Shown: positions 39,412-51,839, counted from the stretch's first letter. The stretch: 64,000 bases of DNA from an uncultured Pseudomonadota bacterium (GCA_903921325.1 CAIXPL010000035.1:60912-124911), one strand, 5' to 3'. The notes: generated by a model from the sequence alone, not told the origin. Numbers and translations: made by a program.

Positions 39412-40203
39412 TTAGTCCCTATGCTGCGCGCTATACCCATGGTGCCACGCAAGGACACGCTGTTCGATCAGCAGGAACAGCCAGTTCAAGCCGTAGCCCA
39501 CCGCGGCCAGGGTGATCACTCCGGCGAACATCTCGCGCACCTTGAACCCGCGTTGCGCCGCAAGTACAAAATAGCCAATCCCGTTGGAGGCAGCCACCAT
39601 TTCGCTGATCACCATGACAATCAGCGCGACCGCGAGGCTAACCCGCATGCCGGTAAAAATATAGGGGGCCGCCGCCGGCAACACCACCTGACGAACCAGG
39701 CGTGCACCGCGTACGCCGAAGGTCTTGGCCGTCTGCAACAGCACCGGATCGACCGCGCGCACGCCACTGTAGGTATTCAGCAGCACAGGAAAAAATGCCG
39801 AGAACGCGATCATGAATATCTTCATTTCATCATCGATCCCGAGAAACAGGATGGCAATCGGCACATAGGCCGGGCTCGGAATCGGTCGCAGGATTTCGGT
39901 GATCGGTTCAAGCAAATTGTAGATTGCCCGGAATGATCCCATCAGTACCCCGACGATCACACCCAGCAGCACGCCCAGCGCGTAGCCCAGTGCCATGCGC
40001 CACAGGCTGGCACCCAACTCGCTGAGTAGCTCGCCGCTCGCAATGAGCTGCCCGAGCGTTGCTGCCACCGCGCTCATCCGCGGCCAGGACATCGCAGGCA
40101 GCCATTCCAGGCGGGCACTGAACTCCCACAGCGCAAGCAGGACGAGCAGAAGCACGATCCCGGAGCGGCGGCCGCGCAGACCGTGTGCGAACCATTGCCT
40201 CAT
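39412..40203 (-). CDS. ABC transporter permease (SsuC/TauC-like)
   Basis: LLQTAKTFGVRGARLVRQVVLPAAAPYIFTGMRVSLAVALIVMVISEMVAASNGIG. Confidence 0.93.
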   Translation of the reverse strand: MRQWFAHGLRGRRSGIVLLLVLLALWEFSARLEWLPAMSWPRMSAVAATLGQLIASGELLSELGASLWRMALGYALGVLLGVIVGVLMGSFRAIYNLLEPITEILRPIPSPAYVPIAILFLGIDDEMKIFMIAFSAFFPVLLNTYSGVRAVDPVLLQTAKTFGVRGARLVRQVVLPAAAPYIFTGMRVSLAVALIVMVISEMVAASNGIGYFVLAAQRGFKVREMFAGVITLAAVGYGLNWLFLLIEQRVLAWHHGYSAQHRD

Positions 40204-41006
40204 GAGTGCACCGCCCCGCTGGCAATCCCTTCGTCGGCGAACAACTGTGCGAGCAGACGATGGCGATAGTCAAGGTAATGTACATGCTCGCGGGTGAGGA
40301 TGGCATCGCGCGGATGATCGAGGGCAATCGTCAGATCAAGCCCCACATGGGCCGGTGGCCGACTCAAGGCAACGACCCGCGTCGACAGGTAAATCGCTTC
40401 ATCGACGTCATGGGTCACAAAAATCACGGTCAGCCCCAATGACTGCCACAGGTCAAGCAGCAACTGCTGCAAGCCCACCCGGGTCAACGCATCGACGGAA
40501 CTGAATGGTTCGTCCATCAGCAAGACATCGGGAGCACAGGCCAGGGCGCGCGCAATCGCCACCCGCTGCTGCATGCCGCCAGACAATTGCCACGGATAGT
40601 GATTTTCAAAGCCCTGCAGCTTCACTTTGGCAATGGTCTGTGCGGTGCGCTCGGCAATGTCAGCCGCAGACAGTCCGCCACGACTCTCAAGGCCATAGGC
40701 CACGTTGCGCTGCACGTTCTTCCAGGGAAACAGCGACCGCGTGTATTGCTGAAACACGTAGATCATGTCGCGTGGCGGTTCACGCACCGGCTGACCATGC
40801 AAGCGCACCAGGCCATCGGAGGACGGCACCAGGCCGGCCATGATTTGCAGCAACGTCGATTTGCCACACCCTGAGGGCCCGACGATAGACACAAATGCGC
40901 CTTTCTCAATCACCAGATCGATGCCTGCCAGGGCGGTGGTCAGCCGCCCCTGCGCATTCCAGGTCTTTTTAACCCCGCTGAGCTCAATATAGGCTGCCGC
41001 TGACAT
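40200..41006 (-). CDS. ABC transporter ATP-binding protein (SsuB/TauB-like)
   Basis: IVGPSGCGKSTLLQIMAGL; LSGGMQQRVAIARALACAPDVLLMDEPFSSVDALTR; FVTHDVDEAIYL. Confidence 0.95.
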   Translation of the reverse strand: MSAAAYIELSGVKKTWNAQGRLTTALAGIDLVIEKGAFVSIVGPSGCGKSTLLQIMAGLVPSSDGLVRLHGQPVREPPRDMIYVFQQYTRSLFPWKNVQRNVAYGLESRGGLSAADIAERTAQTIAKVKLQGFENHYPWQLSGGMQQRVAIARALACAPDVLLMDEPFSSVDALTRVGLQQLLLDLWQSLGLTVIFVTHDVDEAIYLSTRVVALSRPPAHVGLDLTIALDHPRDAILTREHVHYLDYRHRLLAQLFADEGIASGAVHS

Positions 41007-41083
41007 GAGATTTAACAGCGATAGGGATTCAACGGCGCTGGCTTGTGGTCAGGATCGATGCTGCCAACGCGACTCAGGTCCGC

Positions 41084-42028
41084 TCAGCGCTGCGCCAGCG
41101 TGCGATTGGCCAGATCAACCGGTTGCTTGAGCAGTCCGTACTTGATCATCAATTCCATGGTGCGCTCGATTTGCGCCATGTTCACCGCAGTACCGAAGCG
41201 CGGCAGCAAGACGCGATCCTTCAGGGCCGGATTGAGATTGGTGAACTGCTGATTCGCTTCGCGCACCGCCGCTTCGTTGCCTTGCAGATACTCATTGGCA
41301 CGCGTGATCGCGCGGGCGAATCGAACTGCCACTTGCGGGTTCTTGCTCACCCAGGCACGCGTGCTCAAATACTGCGTAATGTCAGCATTCGGTTGCGCCT
41401 CGACATAGGAGTAGCCCAGCACGTCGACCTTGCCCGAATCAAGCAGCACGGTCCGAAACGGTTCGACTTGCGCAATCGCATCGATCTGCCCGGCGAGCAG
41501 CGGATCATTCATCTGCGGAAACGGCACCTCGAGCATGCGCACCTTGCTGCGATCGACATGGTGGACATCGAGATAGGCAACCAGGTTTAGCCACGCCGAA
41601 CTGTTGATCACATTGACTGCGATGCGCTTTCCTTCCAGATCTTTGGGCGATTTGATCGCGCCCTTGAGCACCATCACTGCCGTCGTCGAATCCTCGCCGC
41701 TGGCGCGCGTGATCGCTGCCGGTGCAAGGATCACGCCCTGCAGCCCCTGTTCAAGCGCCTGCAGGGTCGAGACGGTATTGCTGAGCGCAATATCGAGCTT
41801 GCCCGCCTGCAGCAGCGGCAGGGAAAGCGCGCCGCTATTGAACTTTGACATCTCGACTTCAATACCTTCAGCCTTGAAATAGCCTTCGCGATCGGCAATC
41901 ACCGCACCCAGGGCCTCCGAGAAAGGCAGGATGCCCAGGCGGATCTTGTCTTGCGCCTGGACTGCATTGGTCAGCATGCAACCGGCCAGCCACAAGAGCC
42001 CCATTACTAGTACACGCATCGACGCCAT
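41084..42028 (-). CDS. ABC transporter substrate-binding protein, NMT1/SsuA-like
   Basis: KIRLGILPFSEALGAVIADREGYFKAEGIEVEMSKFNSGALSLPLLQAGKLDIALSNTVS; signal peptide from MASMRVLVMGLLWLAGC. Confidence 0.92.
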   Translation of the reverse strand: MASMRVLVMGLLWLAGCMLTNAVQAQDKIRLGILPFSEALGAVIADREGYFKAEGIEVEMSKFNSGALSLPLLQAGKLDIALSNTVSTLQALEQGLQGVILAPAAITRASGEDSTTAVMVLKGAIKSPKDLEGKRIAVNVINSSAWLNLVAYLDVHHVDRSKVRMLEVPFPQMNDPLLAGQIDAIAQVEPFRTVLLDSGKVDVLGYSYVEAQPNADITQYLSTRAWVSKNPQVAVRFARAITRANEYLQGNEAAVREANQQFTNLNPALKDRVLLPRFGTAVNMAQIERTMELMIKYGLLKQPVDLANRTLAQR

Positions 42029-42106
42029 CACAAAGATTCTCCCTGATTGACTGGATTCACGATCGAGCACGTCGCACGATCTATTCCAACCCGTCGCACG
42101 CTTGAT

Positions 42107-42178
42107 TCGAGCCACTTGACGCGCTTGATTTGAGTTGCGCAACCTGAACTGCTTTGAGCGGCGCAGCCTGAATTCATG
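42107..42178. repeat. degenerate ~24-bp tandem repeat between MBL-fold and SBP genes
   Basis: tgagttgcgcaacctgaactgctt (42131) / tgagcggcgcagcctgaattcatg (42155), weaker copy upstream. Confidence 0.5.
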
Positions 42179-42228
42179 CGCGCCGCGTGGTCTCGCTCCA
42201 CCAGACATTGCACGTCAAGCATGGTATC

Positions 42229-43128
42229 TCAGCCAGGACGGCCAGGCTCAATCCACTGAATCGAAAATCCTTCGCCGGCACGCACGATCCTGCACGCATG
42301 CGGGGCGGCGAAATGGGTGGGCAGCAGCAGCGCCCCGCGCTCGGCACACTCGTCGAGCAGCGTCCGGCGGGTACGAATCCCCATCTGCGGGTCATCGTCA
42401 AAGCTGGTATGCCAATGCGGGTAGTAGACCTGCAGTGGCACATGCATCACATCGCCACAGAAAATCGCTTCCTCGCCGCCAGCACTGAGGCGCACCTTTA
42501 CATGCCCCATCGTGTGCCCGGGCGCCGATTCGACGGTCAGTGCGTCATCCAGGCGGTGGCCCGCGTCGATGGCCTGCGCGAGTCCCGCCTCGATCACCGG
42601 CGCGACCGAATCCTCCCACATCGGATCACGGGGTTCACGCAGATCAACCTGCCCGCCTGCGGGATCCCAGCGCGCGAGCTCGGGCCGGTGAAACAGGTAG
42701 CGCGCCCGCGGGAATGTCGGCACCCAATGCCCGTCAACCAGGCGCGTGTTCCAGCCCACATGGTCACAGTGCAGATGCGTACAGATCACGTAGTCGACCT
42801 GCGCCGGCGCCACCCCGGCCGCCGCGAGGCGCTCGAGCCAGGGATGCGATTGTTGATGAAATCGCTTGAGCACCGGCCGTACCTTGTCATTGCCACCACA
42901 GGCATCGATCAACACCACATGATGCGCGGTGCGCACCAGATAACCATGTACCGAGGTGCGAAAGCGCCCCTCGCGTACATCGTAGTGTTCCGGAATCAAC
43001 CAGTCTCGGTGCCGCTCGAGAGAGTCTGGTTCGAAGTCTGGAAACAGAATGCTGGGCACCAGGCTTGGCCGGATCGATTCCTCGATCCGCGTGACGCTGA
43101 CACCACCGATAGTGGCAATCGGGGCCAT
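42229..43128 (-). CDS. MBL-fold metallohydrolase
   Basis: YVICTHLHCDHVGWNTRLVDGHWVPTFPRARYLFHRPEL; ESAPGHTMGHVKVRL; IFCGDVMH. Confidence 0.93.
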   Translation of the reverse strand: MAPIATIGGVSVTRIEESIRPSLVPSILFPDFEPDSLERHRDWLIPEHYDVREGRFRTSVHGYLVRTAHHVVLIDACGGNDKVRPVLKRFHQQSHPWLERLAAAGVAPAQVDYVICTHLHCDHVGWNTRLVDGHWVPTFPRARYLFHRPELARWDPAGGQVDLREPRDPMWEDSVAPVIEAGLAQAIDAGHRLDDALTVESAPGHTMGHVKVRLSAGGEEAIFCGDVMHVPLQVYYPHWHTSFDDDPQMGIRTRRTLLDECAERGALLLPTHFAAPHACRIVRAGEGFSIQWIEPGRPG

Positions 43129-43134
43129 CAGCGG

Positions 43135-44139
43135 CTAGCGCGCAGCATGTTCGTGGGTTTTGACAAACAGGTCTTCCACCGCCAGACGCAGCGGGATGAC
43201 ACCCTGGTTGTACAGATTGTCCAATAGTGCCTCGAGTGTTGGACGATTGGCCTCGATGCCATAGGGCCAGGGATCACCGCCAAACACCTCGTCAATCTCA
43301 TCGAGGTCGGCGGGCAGCCACGGCTGCATATAGCGCAACGCACCAATAAAGCGCATCCGTTCCAGGGCAATTGCCTTTGCCTCGAGGAAAGCATCAAACA
43401 GACTGGTGGCCACAAACGGAAATTTCTCATGGACGTCGCGGCGAATCGCCACGATGTGCATGATCGGGAAAATCTTGGTGCGCCGGTAGAAGTCCTTCTC
43501 GACTTCGCGGTAGTTGGGGAACAGTCGCACGATGTCCGGATTGTGGCGCATCGCATCGGGCACATCGGTGCCGATGATGGCGTCGATCTCGCCGGCGTCC
43601 ATCAGATCGGAGAGCGAGCGACCGGAACGGTTAATTTCGATTTCAACCGGCCGCGCCATCGGCAGCACGCTGGGGGCACCGTGCGATCCGCCACTGTTGG
43701 TGGCCCCTTGAATCCAGCGGATGGTGTTCAAGTCCACGCCATACTCGGTCTGCAGATGACCACGGATCCAGATCGCTGCACTCATGGTGTAGAGCGGCAC
43801 GCCGATTTTCTTGCCCTCAAGATCCTTCGGACTCGTGATGCGTTTGCGATTGACGAAGATGAAGCTGTGACGAAACACCCGCGAGGCAATCACGGGTAGC
43901 GCAACAAAGGGGCAGCGCGGACCACCATTGCGCTCGGCTGCGAGCCGGCTGATGTATTCCGAGCTCGACATTTCGGAAAGATCAAATTCCTGTGCCCCGC
44001 CCATGCGATCGAAAATCTGGCGCGGGTCTTCAAGCACAATAAAATTAAGATCAATGCCCGCCGGCTTCACCTCACCGGTGTAGAGCGGCAACATACGGTC
44101 ATACAGGCCGCAGGCAAAGCTCAATTGGATTCCAGCCAT
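43135..44139 (-). CDS. 4,5-dihydroxyphthalate decarboxylase-like / SBP-fold protein
   Basis: LSFACGLYDRMLPLYTGEVKPAGIDLNFIVLEDPRQIFDRMGGAQEFDLSEMSSSEYISR; CPFVALPVIASRVFRHSFIFVN. Confidence 0.88.
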   Translation of the reverse strand: MAGIQLSFACGLYDRMLPLYTGEVKPAGIDLNFIVLEDPRQIFDRMGGAQEFDLSEMSSSEYISRLAAERNGGPRCPFVALPVIASRVFRHSFIFVNRKRITSPKDLEGKKIGVPLYTMSAAIWIRGHLQTEYGVDLNTIRWIQGATNSGGSHGAPSVLPMARPVEIEINRSGRSLSDLMDAGEIDAIIGTDVPDAMRHNPDIVRLFPNYREVEKDFYRRTKIFPIMHIVAIRRDVHEKFPFVATSLFDAFLEAKAIALERMRFIGALRYMQPWLPADLDEIDEVFGGDPWPYGIEANRPTLEALLDNLYNQGVIPLRLAVEDLFVKTHEHAAR

Positions 44140-44162
44140 CGTGTTATCCCCTTCCCTTTAGG

Positions 44163-45133
44163 TCAAGCAAAGCGCGCACGATCATGCGGTGCGGTGAAAT
44201 CGGCCGGCGTGCCGCGCGGAATGATGCCCGACGGATTGATCCGCTGATTCGACCAGTAGTTCTCCACATAGTAGCGTGGGGTCACGGTCCCGGCGATGCC
44301 CGGTACGCTGTACAGATCGCGGGTGTAATTGGACAGATTGGGGAAATCGCTGATCCGGTTCCTGTTGCAGCGAAAAAGCGAAAAATACGCCACGTCGAAT
44401 CGAACGAGTGTCGGGAACAGACGCCAATCGGCCTCGGTCAATCGATTGCCGAGCAGATAACGCTGCCGCGAAAGACGATCTTCCAACTGATCAAGTGTGG
44501 CGAACAGCCCGTCGTAGGCCGCGTCATAGGCCGCTTGCGAACTGGCGAATCCGCAGCGATAGACACCATTGTTGACGGTGCGATAAATCAGATCATTCAA
44601 TCCGTCGATGGCCTCGCGCAGTTCGGGTGGATAGAGCAAGTCTTTCGATCCGGTGATGTCTGCAAACTCGCTATCGAGCATGCGGATGATTTCCGATGAC
44701 TCGTTGTTGACGATGCGCCGGGTCTGCTTGTCCCACAGCACCGGCACTGTCACCTTGCCGGTGTAATCGGGACTGCTCAGGGTGTACACCTGATGCATGT
44801 AGCGGCAGCCATTGACGGTATCCGGTGTGCAGTCCGGATAGCGCGGATCATCGACAAACGTCCAGCCCTGCTCGCGCAGCCCTGGGATCGAATAGGACAC
44901 AGAAATCACGTCCTCCAGACCCTTGAGCACCCGATAGATGAGGGTGCGATGCGCCCACGGACAACCGTGCGCGACATAGAGGTGATAGCGCCCTGCTTCG
45001 GCCTTGAAGCCGCTTGCGCCGTCTGCGCTCACCCGGTCACGAAAGACGCTCTCGATGCGTTTGAATTCACCGTTGGGTGCGCGTTCCTGCGGCAAATCCT
45101 GGTCTGTCCATGCGCCATTGATCAATACACCCA

Positions 45134-45134
<1 letters not shown>
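44163..45134 (-). CDS. glutathione S-transferase, glutathionyl-hydroquinone reductase (YqjG/ECM4)-like
   Basis: AGRYHLYVAHGCPWAHRTLIYRVLKGLEDVISVSYSIPG...TVPVLWDKQTRRIVNNESSEIIRMLDSEF. Confidence 0.92.
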
Positions 45135-46702
<1,568 letters not shown>

Positions 46703-46727
46703 GGATCAGCTCCGATGAGGGAATGCC

Positions 46728-48080
46728 TCAGCGGCCGGGACCCATGACCGCATCAGCAAGCGAGGTGGCAATACCGGGGAAGATGCACAGCACAATGATA
46801 CCGAGCAACATCAACCCGACGAATGGTAATACACCGAAAATGACATCCCGTAACGGGATGTCCGGCGCGATGTTCTTGATCACAAACAGGTTCAATCCAA
46901 CCGGCGGGTGAATCAGGCCCAATTCCATCACGATGGTCATGATGACCCCGAACCAGATCAGATCAAAGCCGGCCGCGCGCAGCGGCGGCAGGATGATCGG
47001 TGCAGTCATGAGGATGATCGAAACCGGTGGCAGAAAGAATCCCAGCACGACCACCATCGACAGTATCGCGGCAAGCAGCGCCCAACGCGACAGTTGCATG
47101 TCAACGATCGCCTGCGCGACCGACTGGCTGATATGCAAATAACTCATCACGTAGGCGTACAGCAACGACATGCCGATGATCAGCATCAGCATGGTCGATT
47201 CGCGCAGCGTCACGCTGAACATCGGTGCCCAATCGCGGGCTCGCCAGGTCCCATAGATCACCGCGATCAATCCAAGGGCCAGAATGGCACCCAGCCCGGC
47301 GGTCTCCGAGGGGGTGGCATACCCACCATAGAGCGCGAACATCACCCCGGTGAGCAGCACCAGAAAGGGCAGCACGCGCGGCAGGGCCGAGAGCTTCTGG
47401 CGCAAGGTGAATTCATCACGCGCCAGCAGCGCCGAGCGTGCGCCACCGGCAGCTTCCACCACACGGGCCTGGGTGCATTCCACGTGATAGCGCCAGACCG
47501 CATAAAGGGCGAACAGCACCACCAGCATGAGGGCTGGCACGATCGCCGCCAGAAACAGCCGGCCGAGCGACTGCTCAGAGGCGACAGCGTACAGAATCAT
47601 GGTAATGGACGGGGGCAACAGGATACCCAGGGTGCCACCAGCTGCAATCAATCCGGCGGCAAAGCCCGGCGAGTATCCGCGCTCGCGCATCTCGGGAATA
47701 CCTGCCGATCCGATCGCCGAGCAGGTTGCCGGCGACGATCCGGCCATCGCGGCGAACAAGGCACAGGCAAATACGTTCGCGATGCCCAGTCCACCCGGCA
47801 CCCGGTGCAGCCAGGCATGCAATGCGCTGTACAGATCCTTGCCGGCGCGCGAGCGTCCGATTGCCGCACCTTTAAGAATGAACAAGGGGATCGACAACAG
47901 CGTGATTGAGGCCATCTCCTCGTAGACGTTCTGCGCAATGGTGTCGACCGACGCTGCCGGCATGAATATCATCATGAACAAGGTCGCCGTCGCGCCGAGC
48001 GCGAAGGCAATTGGTATACCGCTGAACATCACCAGAAGAGTGACAGCGCCATAGGCAAATCCCAGCCACGTGATGCTCAT
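46728..48080 (-). CDS. TRAP transporter large permease (DctM-like)
   Basis: Start MSITWLGFAYGAV; AMAGSSPATCSAIGSAGIPEMRERGYSPGFAAGLIAAGGTLGILLPPSITMILYAV. Confidence 0.94.
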   Translation of the reverse strand: MSITWLGFAYGAVTLLVMFSGIPIAFALGATATLFMMIFMPAASVDTIAQNVYEEMASITLLSIPLFILKGAAIGRSRAGKDLYSALHAWLHRVPGGLGIANVFACALFAAMAGSSPATCSAIGSAGIPEMRERGYSPGFAAGLIAAGGTLGILLPPSITMILYAVASEQSLGRLFLAAIVPALMLVVLFALYAVWRYHVECTQARVVEAAGGARSALLARDEFTLRQKLSALPRVLPFLVLLTGVMFALYGGYATPSETAGLGAILALGLIAVIYGTWRARDWAPMFSVTLRESTMLMLIIGMSLLYAYVMSYLHISQSVAQAIVDMQLSRWALLAAILSMVVVLGFFLPPVSIILMTAPIILPPLRAAGFDLIWFGVIMTIVMELGLIHPPVGLNLFVIKNIAPDIPLRDVIFGVLPFVGLMLLGIIVLCIFPGIATSLADAVMGPGR

Positions 48081-48607
48081 GCATGTCCCTCGTTGACCCT
48101 GTCCGGCGCTGTGCCCGGCATCAGTTGCAGCACTATCTGCACGGTTAGCAGACTCATGCCAAGCGCCATGAGCGAATACGGGATCCACTGTGGCGGCGCC
48201 CAGTTGGATGAAGTCCGGTAACCCTCGGTGAGCGCCTCGTCGAAGAGCGTCCACGATTTCCAGCTGAAGAACCCGCAGAAAAGCGCACTCACCAAATCGG
48301 CAACCCATTGCCGCAGCCGATTGGCGCGCACCGGGAGAATGGCCGCGAGCGCATCAATGGCCACGTGCCCGCGCACTGACTGGACTTGCGCGGCCGACAG
48401 AAACATTGCTCCTACGATCAGGAACACCGAGATCTCATCCTGCCAATCGGTCGCCGCGTTAAAGAAATAGCGCGACACCACCCCATAGGTCATGACCAGG
48501 GCGGCAAGCAGCAAGGCAACGGCCGACAGACGCGCAATGAGACGCTGCAAAGCAGCGTTCAGCGCATTGACATACTGCAGCGGGTGCGGGTGCTCAGCGG
48601 GTGACAT
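48077..48607 (-). CDS. TRAP transporter small permease (DctQ-like)
   Basis: DWQDEISVFLIVGAMFLSAAQVQSVRGHVAIDAL; overlaps the DctM start. Confidence 0.9.
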   Translation of the reverse strand: MSPAEHPHPLQYVNALNAALQRLIARLSAVALLLAALVMTYGVVSRYFFNAATDWQDEISVFLIVGAMFLSAAQVQSVRGHVAIDALAAILPVRANRLRQWVADLVSALFCGFFSWKSWTLFDEALTEGYRTSSNWAPPQWIPYSLMALGMSLLTVQIVLQLMPGTAPDRVNEGHA

Positions 48608-48659
48608 CGCCGCGTCTGCCTAGGCGAGTGAGTCAAACAACATGGCTCGATTCTCGCAC

Positions 48660-49691
48660 TCAGCCGACTGGAATCTTCTCGGCCAGCTCCAACATCTCAG
48701 CGGCCAGCGCGGAGCGTGATGCATAGTCCTTCCAGGCGGTTTCGCGCGCAATGGCACGCCACTTGTCCACAATGGCGTCGTCCAGATCGCGCACCACCGC
48801 ACCCTTCTTGCCATAGACATCGGCCACCTTCTGATCGTCTGCCATCGCCTCTGTGGTGCCAAAAGTCTCCAGCTCCTGTCCGAGCGCCATGATCATGTCC
48901 TGCTGCGACTTGGTTAATGCCGCAAAGACCTGACGTGACATGATGAGCGGCTCGAGCATGAACCAGTAGGACTTGCCGCGCCCGGTGGTGAGCGCCTTCG
49001 AGACTTCCTCAAGGCGAAAGGATATGAGGCTGGTCGATGAGGTGATCACCGCATCGCAGGCGCCTGTCTGCATCGCCGCGTAGGCCTCGTTCGACGGTAT
49101 CGACAACGTCGCTGCACCGGCCGCCTTGAGCACCATATCCATCTCGCGGCTGCCGCCGCGGATTTTCAGGCCTTTGGCCTCCTCGGGCGAGACAATCGGA
49201 AGGTTGCGGCTTGCAACGCCGCCGGCCTGCCATACCCACGCGATGATGAGTACGCCCTTGGATTCGAGGAACTGGGCAAACTTGCGACCAAGCATGGAAT
49301 TCTTCCAGGCCGCCCCTTGCTTATAAGAGGTCACCAGGCCTGGCATCAAGCCGATGTTCAGCTCAGAGAAATCGCCACCGGCATATGAAATCGGATAGAG
49401 CGAAAGATCGAGCGCACCTTTGCGCAGCGCGGAGAATTGCGCCACGGTTTTCATGAGCGATGAGTTGGCGTAGACCTCTGCCCCGAGCGCGCCATTGGAG
49501 CGCTGCCGCAGCTGGGCAGCAAACACACGGCACATCCGATCGCGAAAATCGCCGCTGTCGATGGTGCCGCCAGGGAACTGATGCGACACCTTGAGTAATT
49601 GCTCAGCGGCGGCGCGCTCACCCCAGCCGAGCGACACCATTGCCGGCAGCGCCAGCGCAGCCCCCACCACCTTGCGTCGATCTACGTTCAA
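48660..49691 (-). CDS. TRAP transporter substrate-binding protein (DctP-like)
   Basis: LKVSHQFPGGTIDSGDFRDRMCRVFAAQLRQRSNGALGAEVYANSSLMKTVAQFSALRKGALDLSLYPISYAGGDF. Confidence 0.93.
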   Translation of the reverse strand: MNVDRRKVVGAALALPAMVSLGWGERAAAEQLLKVSHQFPGGTIDSGDFRDRMCRVFAAQLRQRSNGALGAEVYANSSLMKTVAQFSALRKGALDLSLYPISYAGGDFSELNIGLMPGLVTSYKQGAAWKNSMLGRKFAQFLESKGVLIIAWVWQAGGVASRNLPIVSPEEAKGLKIRGGSREMDMVLKAAGAATLSIPSNEAYAAMQTGACDAVITSSTSLISFRLEEVSKALTTGRGKSYWFMLEPLIMSRQVFAALTKSQQDMIMALGQELETFGTTEAMADDQKVADVYGKKGAVVRDLDDAIVDKWRAIARETAWKDYASRSALAAEMLELAEKIPVG

Positions 49692-49800
49692 TTCCGCCTC
49701 TCCTCCACAAAAACCGCCTGCCTTGTTTGAGACAGGTCACGTGCACATCCATGCTGTCACAGCATCAGCTACTCAGGGCGCTGCCTGCGCCAGGTTTCCC

Positions 49801-50322
49801 CTATCGGGTCCCGTTGCAGAACAAGGCCGAGTTCGGACAGGGATCCCAATAGCTGTTGTACGTCTTGAGTATGGCTGTCTTCAAATCAAAGTTGAGATCG
49901 ACACGCATCGGTGTGGTGATTTCCATCCAGCGATAGATCAGCGTCTCGTCGTTAGTGCTTTTGTAACTTGTCACCAGTCCAGGCGGACCCAGCGCATCCA
50001 GCGCCTGTGTCCGTGTCGTCACGCCCGGGACCAACGCTGTGCGAAAATGCGCCGCATCGAGCACCTGCCGAACCTCTTTGACGCGACTGTCGGCATCGAG
50101 CACGACACGCCAGGTCGTCCAACCGCTGGGCCCATTCACATAGTAGGCAGCAACCGAACCGTCAGGCAGTGACCTGCGCGCATCGGGAGCGCCGAGCAGT
50201 TTATCCACCTGAGCTGCCGTCATGCCAACCTGCACGGCGTGTCCCTCCAGGCGCGATTCGGTACAGGCACTCAGGGCCACTGCAAAGAGCAACAACGCGA
50301 GACTGCGGATCAGCTTATCCAT
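49801..50322 (-). CDS. BamE/SmpA-like outer membrane lipoprotein
   Basis: Lipobox LSAC; VQVGMTAAQVDKLLGAPDARRSLPDGSVAAYYVNGPSGWTTWRVVLDADSRVKEVRQVLD. Confidence 0.8.
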   Translation of the reverse strand: MDKLIRSLALLLFAVALSACTESRLEGHAVQVGMTAAQVDKLLGAPDARRSLPDGSVAAYYVNGPSGWTTWRVVLDADSRVKEVRQVLDAAHFRTALVPGVTTRTQALDALGPPGLVTSYKSTNDETLIYRWMEITTPMRVDLNFDLKTAILKTYNSYWDPCPNSALFCNGTR

Positions 50323-50385
50323 CACGGGACTCCGGTGAAATGATTTCCCTGAATTCCTACTGATTTCTTTTTTATATTGATGTTG

Positions 50386-50461
50386 TGGGGTGGCTGATGG
50401 GACTCGAACCCACGACAACCGGAATCACAATCCGGGACTCTACCAACTGAGCTACAGCCAC
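50386..50461 (-). tRNA. tRNA-His (GTG)
   Basis: Reverse complement gtggctgtagctcagttggtagagtcccggattgtgattccggttgtcgtgggttcgagtcccatcagccacccca; cloverleaf elements and encoded CCA. Confidence 0.96.
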
Positions 50462-50496
50462 CACCGTATTCAACTTCCCAGCAAAAAACGCCCTGC

Positions 50497-50573
<77 letters not shown>

Positions 50574-50620
50574 TCGATGCCGGACATCCGGTATCTACCC
50601 CCCGCCTGAACTCCGATCAC

Positions 50621-50697
50621 TGGTCGGGGTGGAGAGATTCGAACTCCCGACCCTCTGCTCCCAAAGCAGATGCGCTACCAGGCTGCGCTACACCCCG
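50621..50697 (-). tRNA. tRNA-Pro (TGG)
   Basis: Reverse complement cggggtgtagcgcagcctggtagcgcatctgctttgggagcagagggtcgggagttcgaatctctccaccccgacca. Confidence 0.96.
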
Positions 50698-50740
50698 GGC
50701 GGGCGTGATTCTACACCCGAAGCGACCTGCCGTGAGCGGA

Positions 50741-51835
50741 TCAGCCAGCTGGCGTCATGGGCACTCTCTCGCCCGAGTCAGACCCGAGCTCGCGATAGAT
50801 CTCAAGCGCCTTGTCGCGATTGGCAATGAGCCCCTTCACCATGTCCGGGTCGAAGTGGGTGCCACCGTGCTCAGCCAGGTACTGAAAAGCGACTTCGGTA
50901 TCCCAGGCCTGCTTGTAGGGACGTCGCGTGGTCAGAGCGTCAAAGACATCGGCCACCGCAACGATGCGGGCCGGTAGCGGAATCTGTTCGGCCTTTACCC
51001 CATACGGGTAGCCGGTGCCATCGAATTTCTCGTGATGCCCGAGCGCGATCAATGCGCCCATGCGCACATATTTTGAAGCACTGTCACGCAGGATTTCATA
51101 GCCGATCAGGGGATGGGTACGCATCACCGCAATCTCATCGGGTGTGAGTCGTCCGGCTTTCAGCAACACGTTATCGGGCAGTCCGATCTTGCCGATGTCG
51201 TGCAGCGGGGCGGCCAACTCCAGCGTGTCAAGATCGTCTTCCGAAAGTGCCAGCGCCTCGCCAATCAGACGAGAGTAACGTGCCATGCGCAGCACATGGT
51301 TGCCGGTTTCCTCATCGCGAAATTCACCCGCGCGCGCGAGCCGCAGCAAGGTCTCCTTTTCGCGCTCGCGCACCTCCGAGATGGCCGTCTCTACCTGGTA
51401 TTCCAGGTCGCGCCCGCGACCTTCGAGCAGCAACTGCTGGCGCCGCAAGGTGAGCAGGTTGCGACAGCGCGCCATGCACTCGCGCAAGTCCAGTGGTTTG
51501 GTCAGAAAATCGGTTACTCCGGCATCGAGAGCCGAGTAGCGCAAGCCGCGGTGATCAAATATCGTCACCATGATGATCGGGACATGCGTGTAGCCCGGCA
51601 GCGCACGCAAGCGACGGATGAACTCGACGCCGTCGATTTCAGGCATCCGGTAATCGGCCAGCACCAGATCGATCTGCTCGGTGGCCGCCCAGCCCAGAGC
51701 ATCCAGCGCGCTGGCGAAGACCCGAACCTCGATGCTGCGATCGACGCCCAGAACCGCCTGCTCAAGCATCAATCGACCGGTCGACTGATCGTCAACAATC
51801 AATACGCGAGTCCGTCTGACAGGGGTGTCAAACAT
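50741..51835 (-). CDS. response regulator with HD-GYP domain (c-di-GMP phosphodiesterase type)
   Basis: RVLIVDDQSTGRLMLEQAV...LVLADYRMPEIDG; HDIGKIGLPDNVLLKAGRLTPDE...HHEKFDGTGYPYG. Confidence 0.95.
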   Translation of the reverse strand: MFDTPVRRTRVLIVDDQSTGRLMLEQAVLGVDRSIEVRVFASALDALGWAATEQIDLVLADYRMPEIDGVEFIRRLRALPGYTHVPIIMVTIFDHRGLRYSALDAGVTDFLTKPLDLRECMARCRNLLTLRRQQLLLEGRGRDLEYQVETAISEVREREKETLLRLARAGEFRDEETGNHVLRMARYSRLIGEALALSEDDLDTLELAAPLHDIGKIGLPDNVLLKAGRLTPDEIAVMRTHPLIGYEILRDSASKYVRMGALIALGHHEKFDGTGYPYGVKAEQIPLPARIVAVADVFDALTTRRPYKQAWDTEVAFQYLAEHGGTHFDPDMVKGLIANRDKALEIYRELGSDSGERVPMTPAG

Positions 51836-51839
51836 GGGG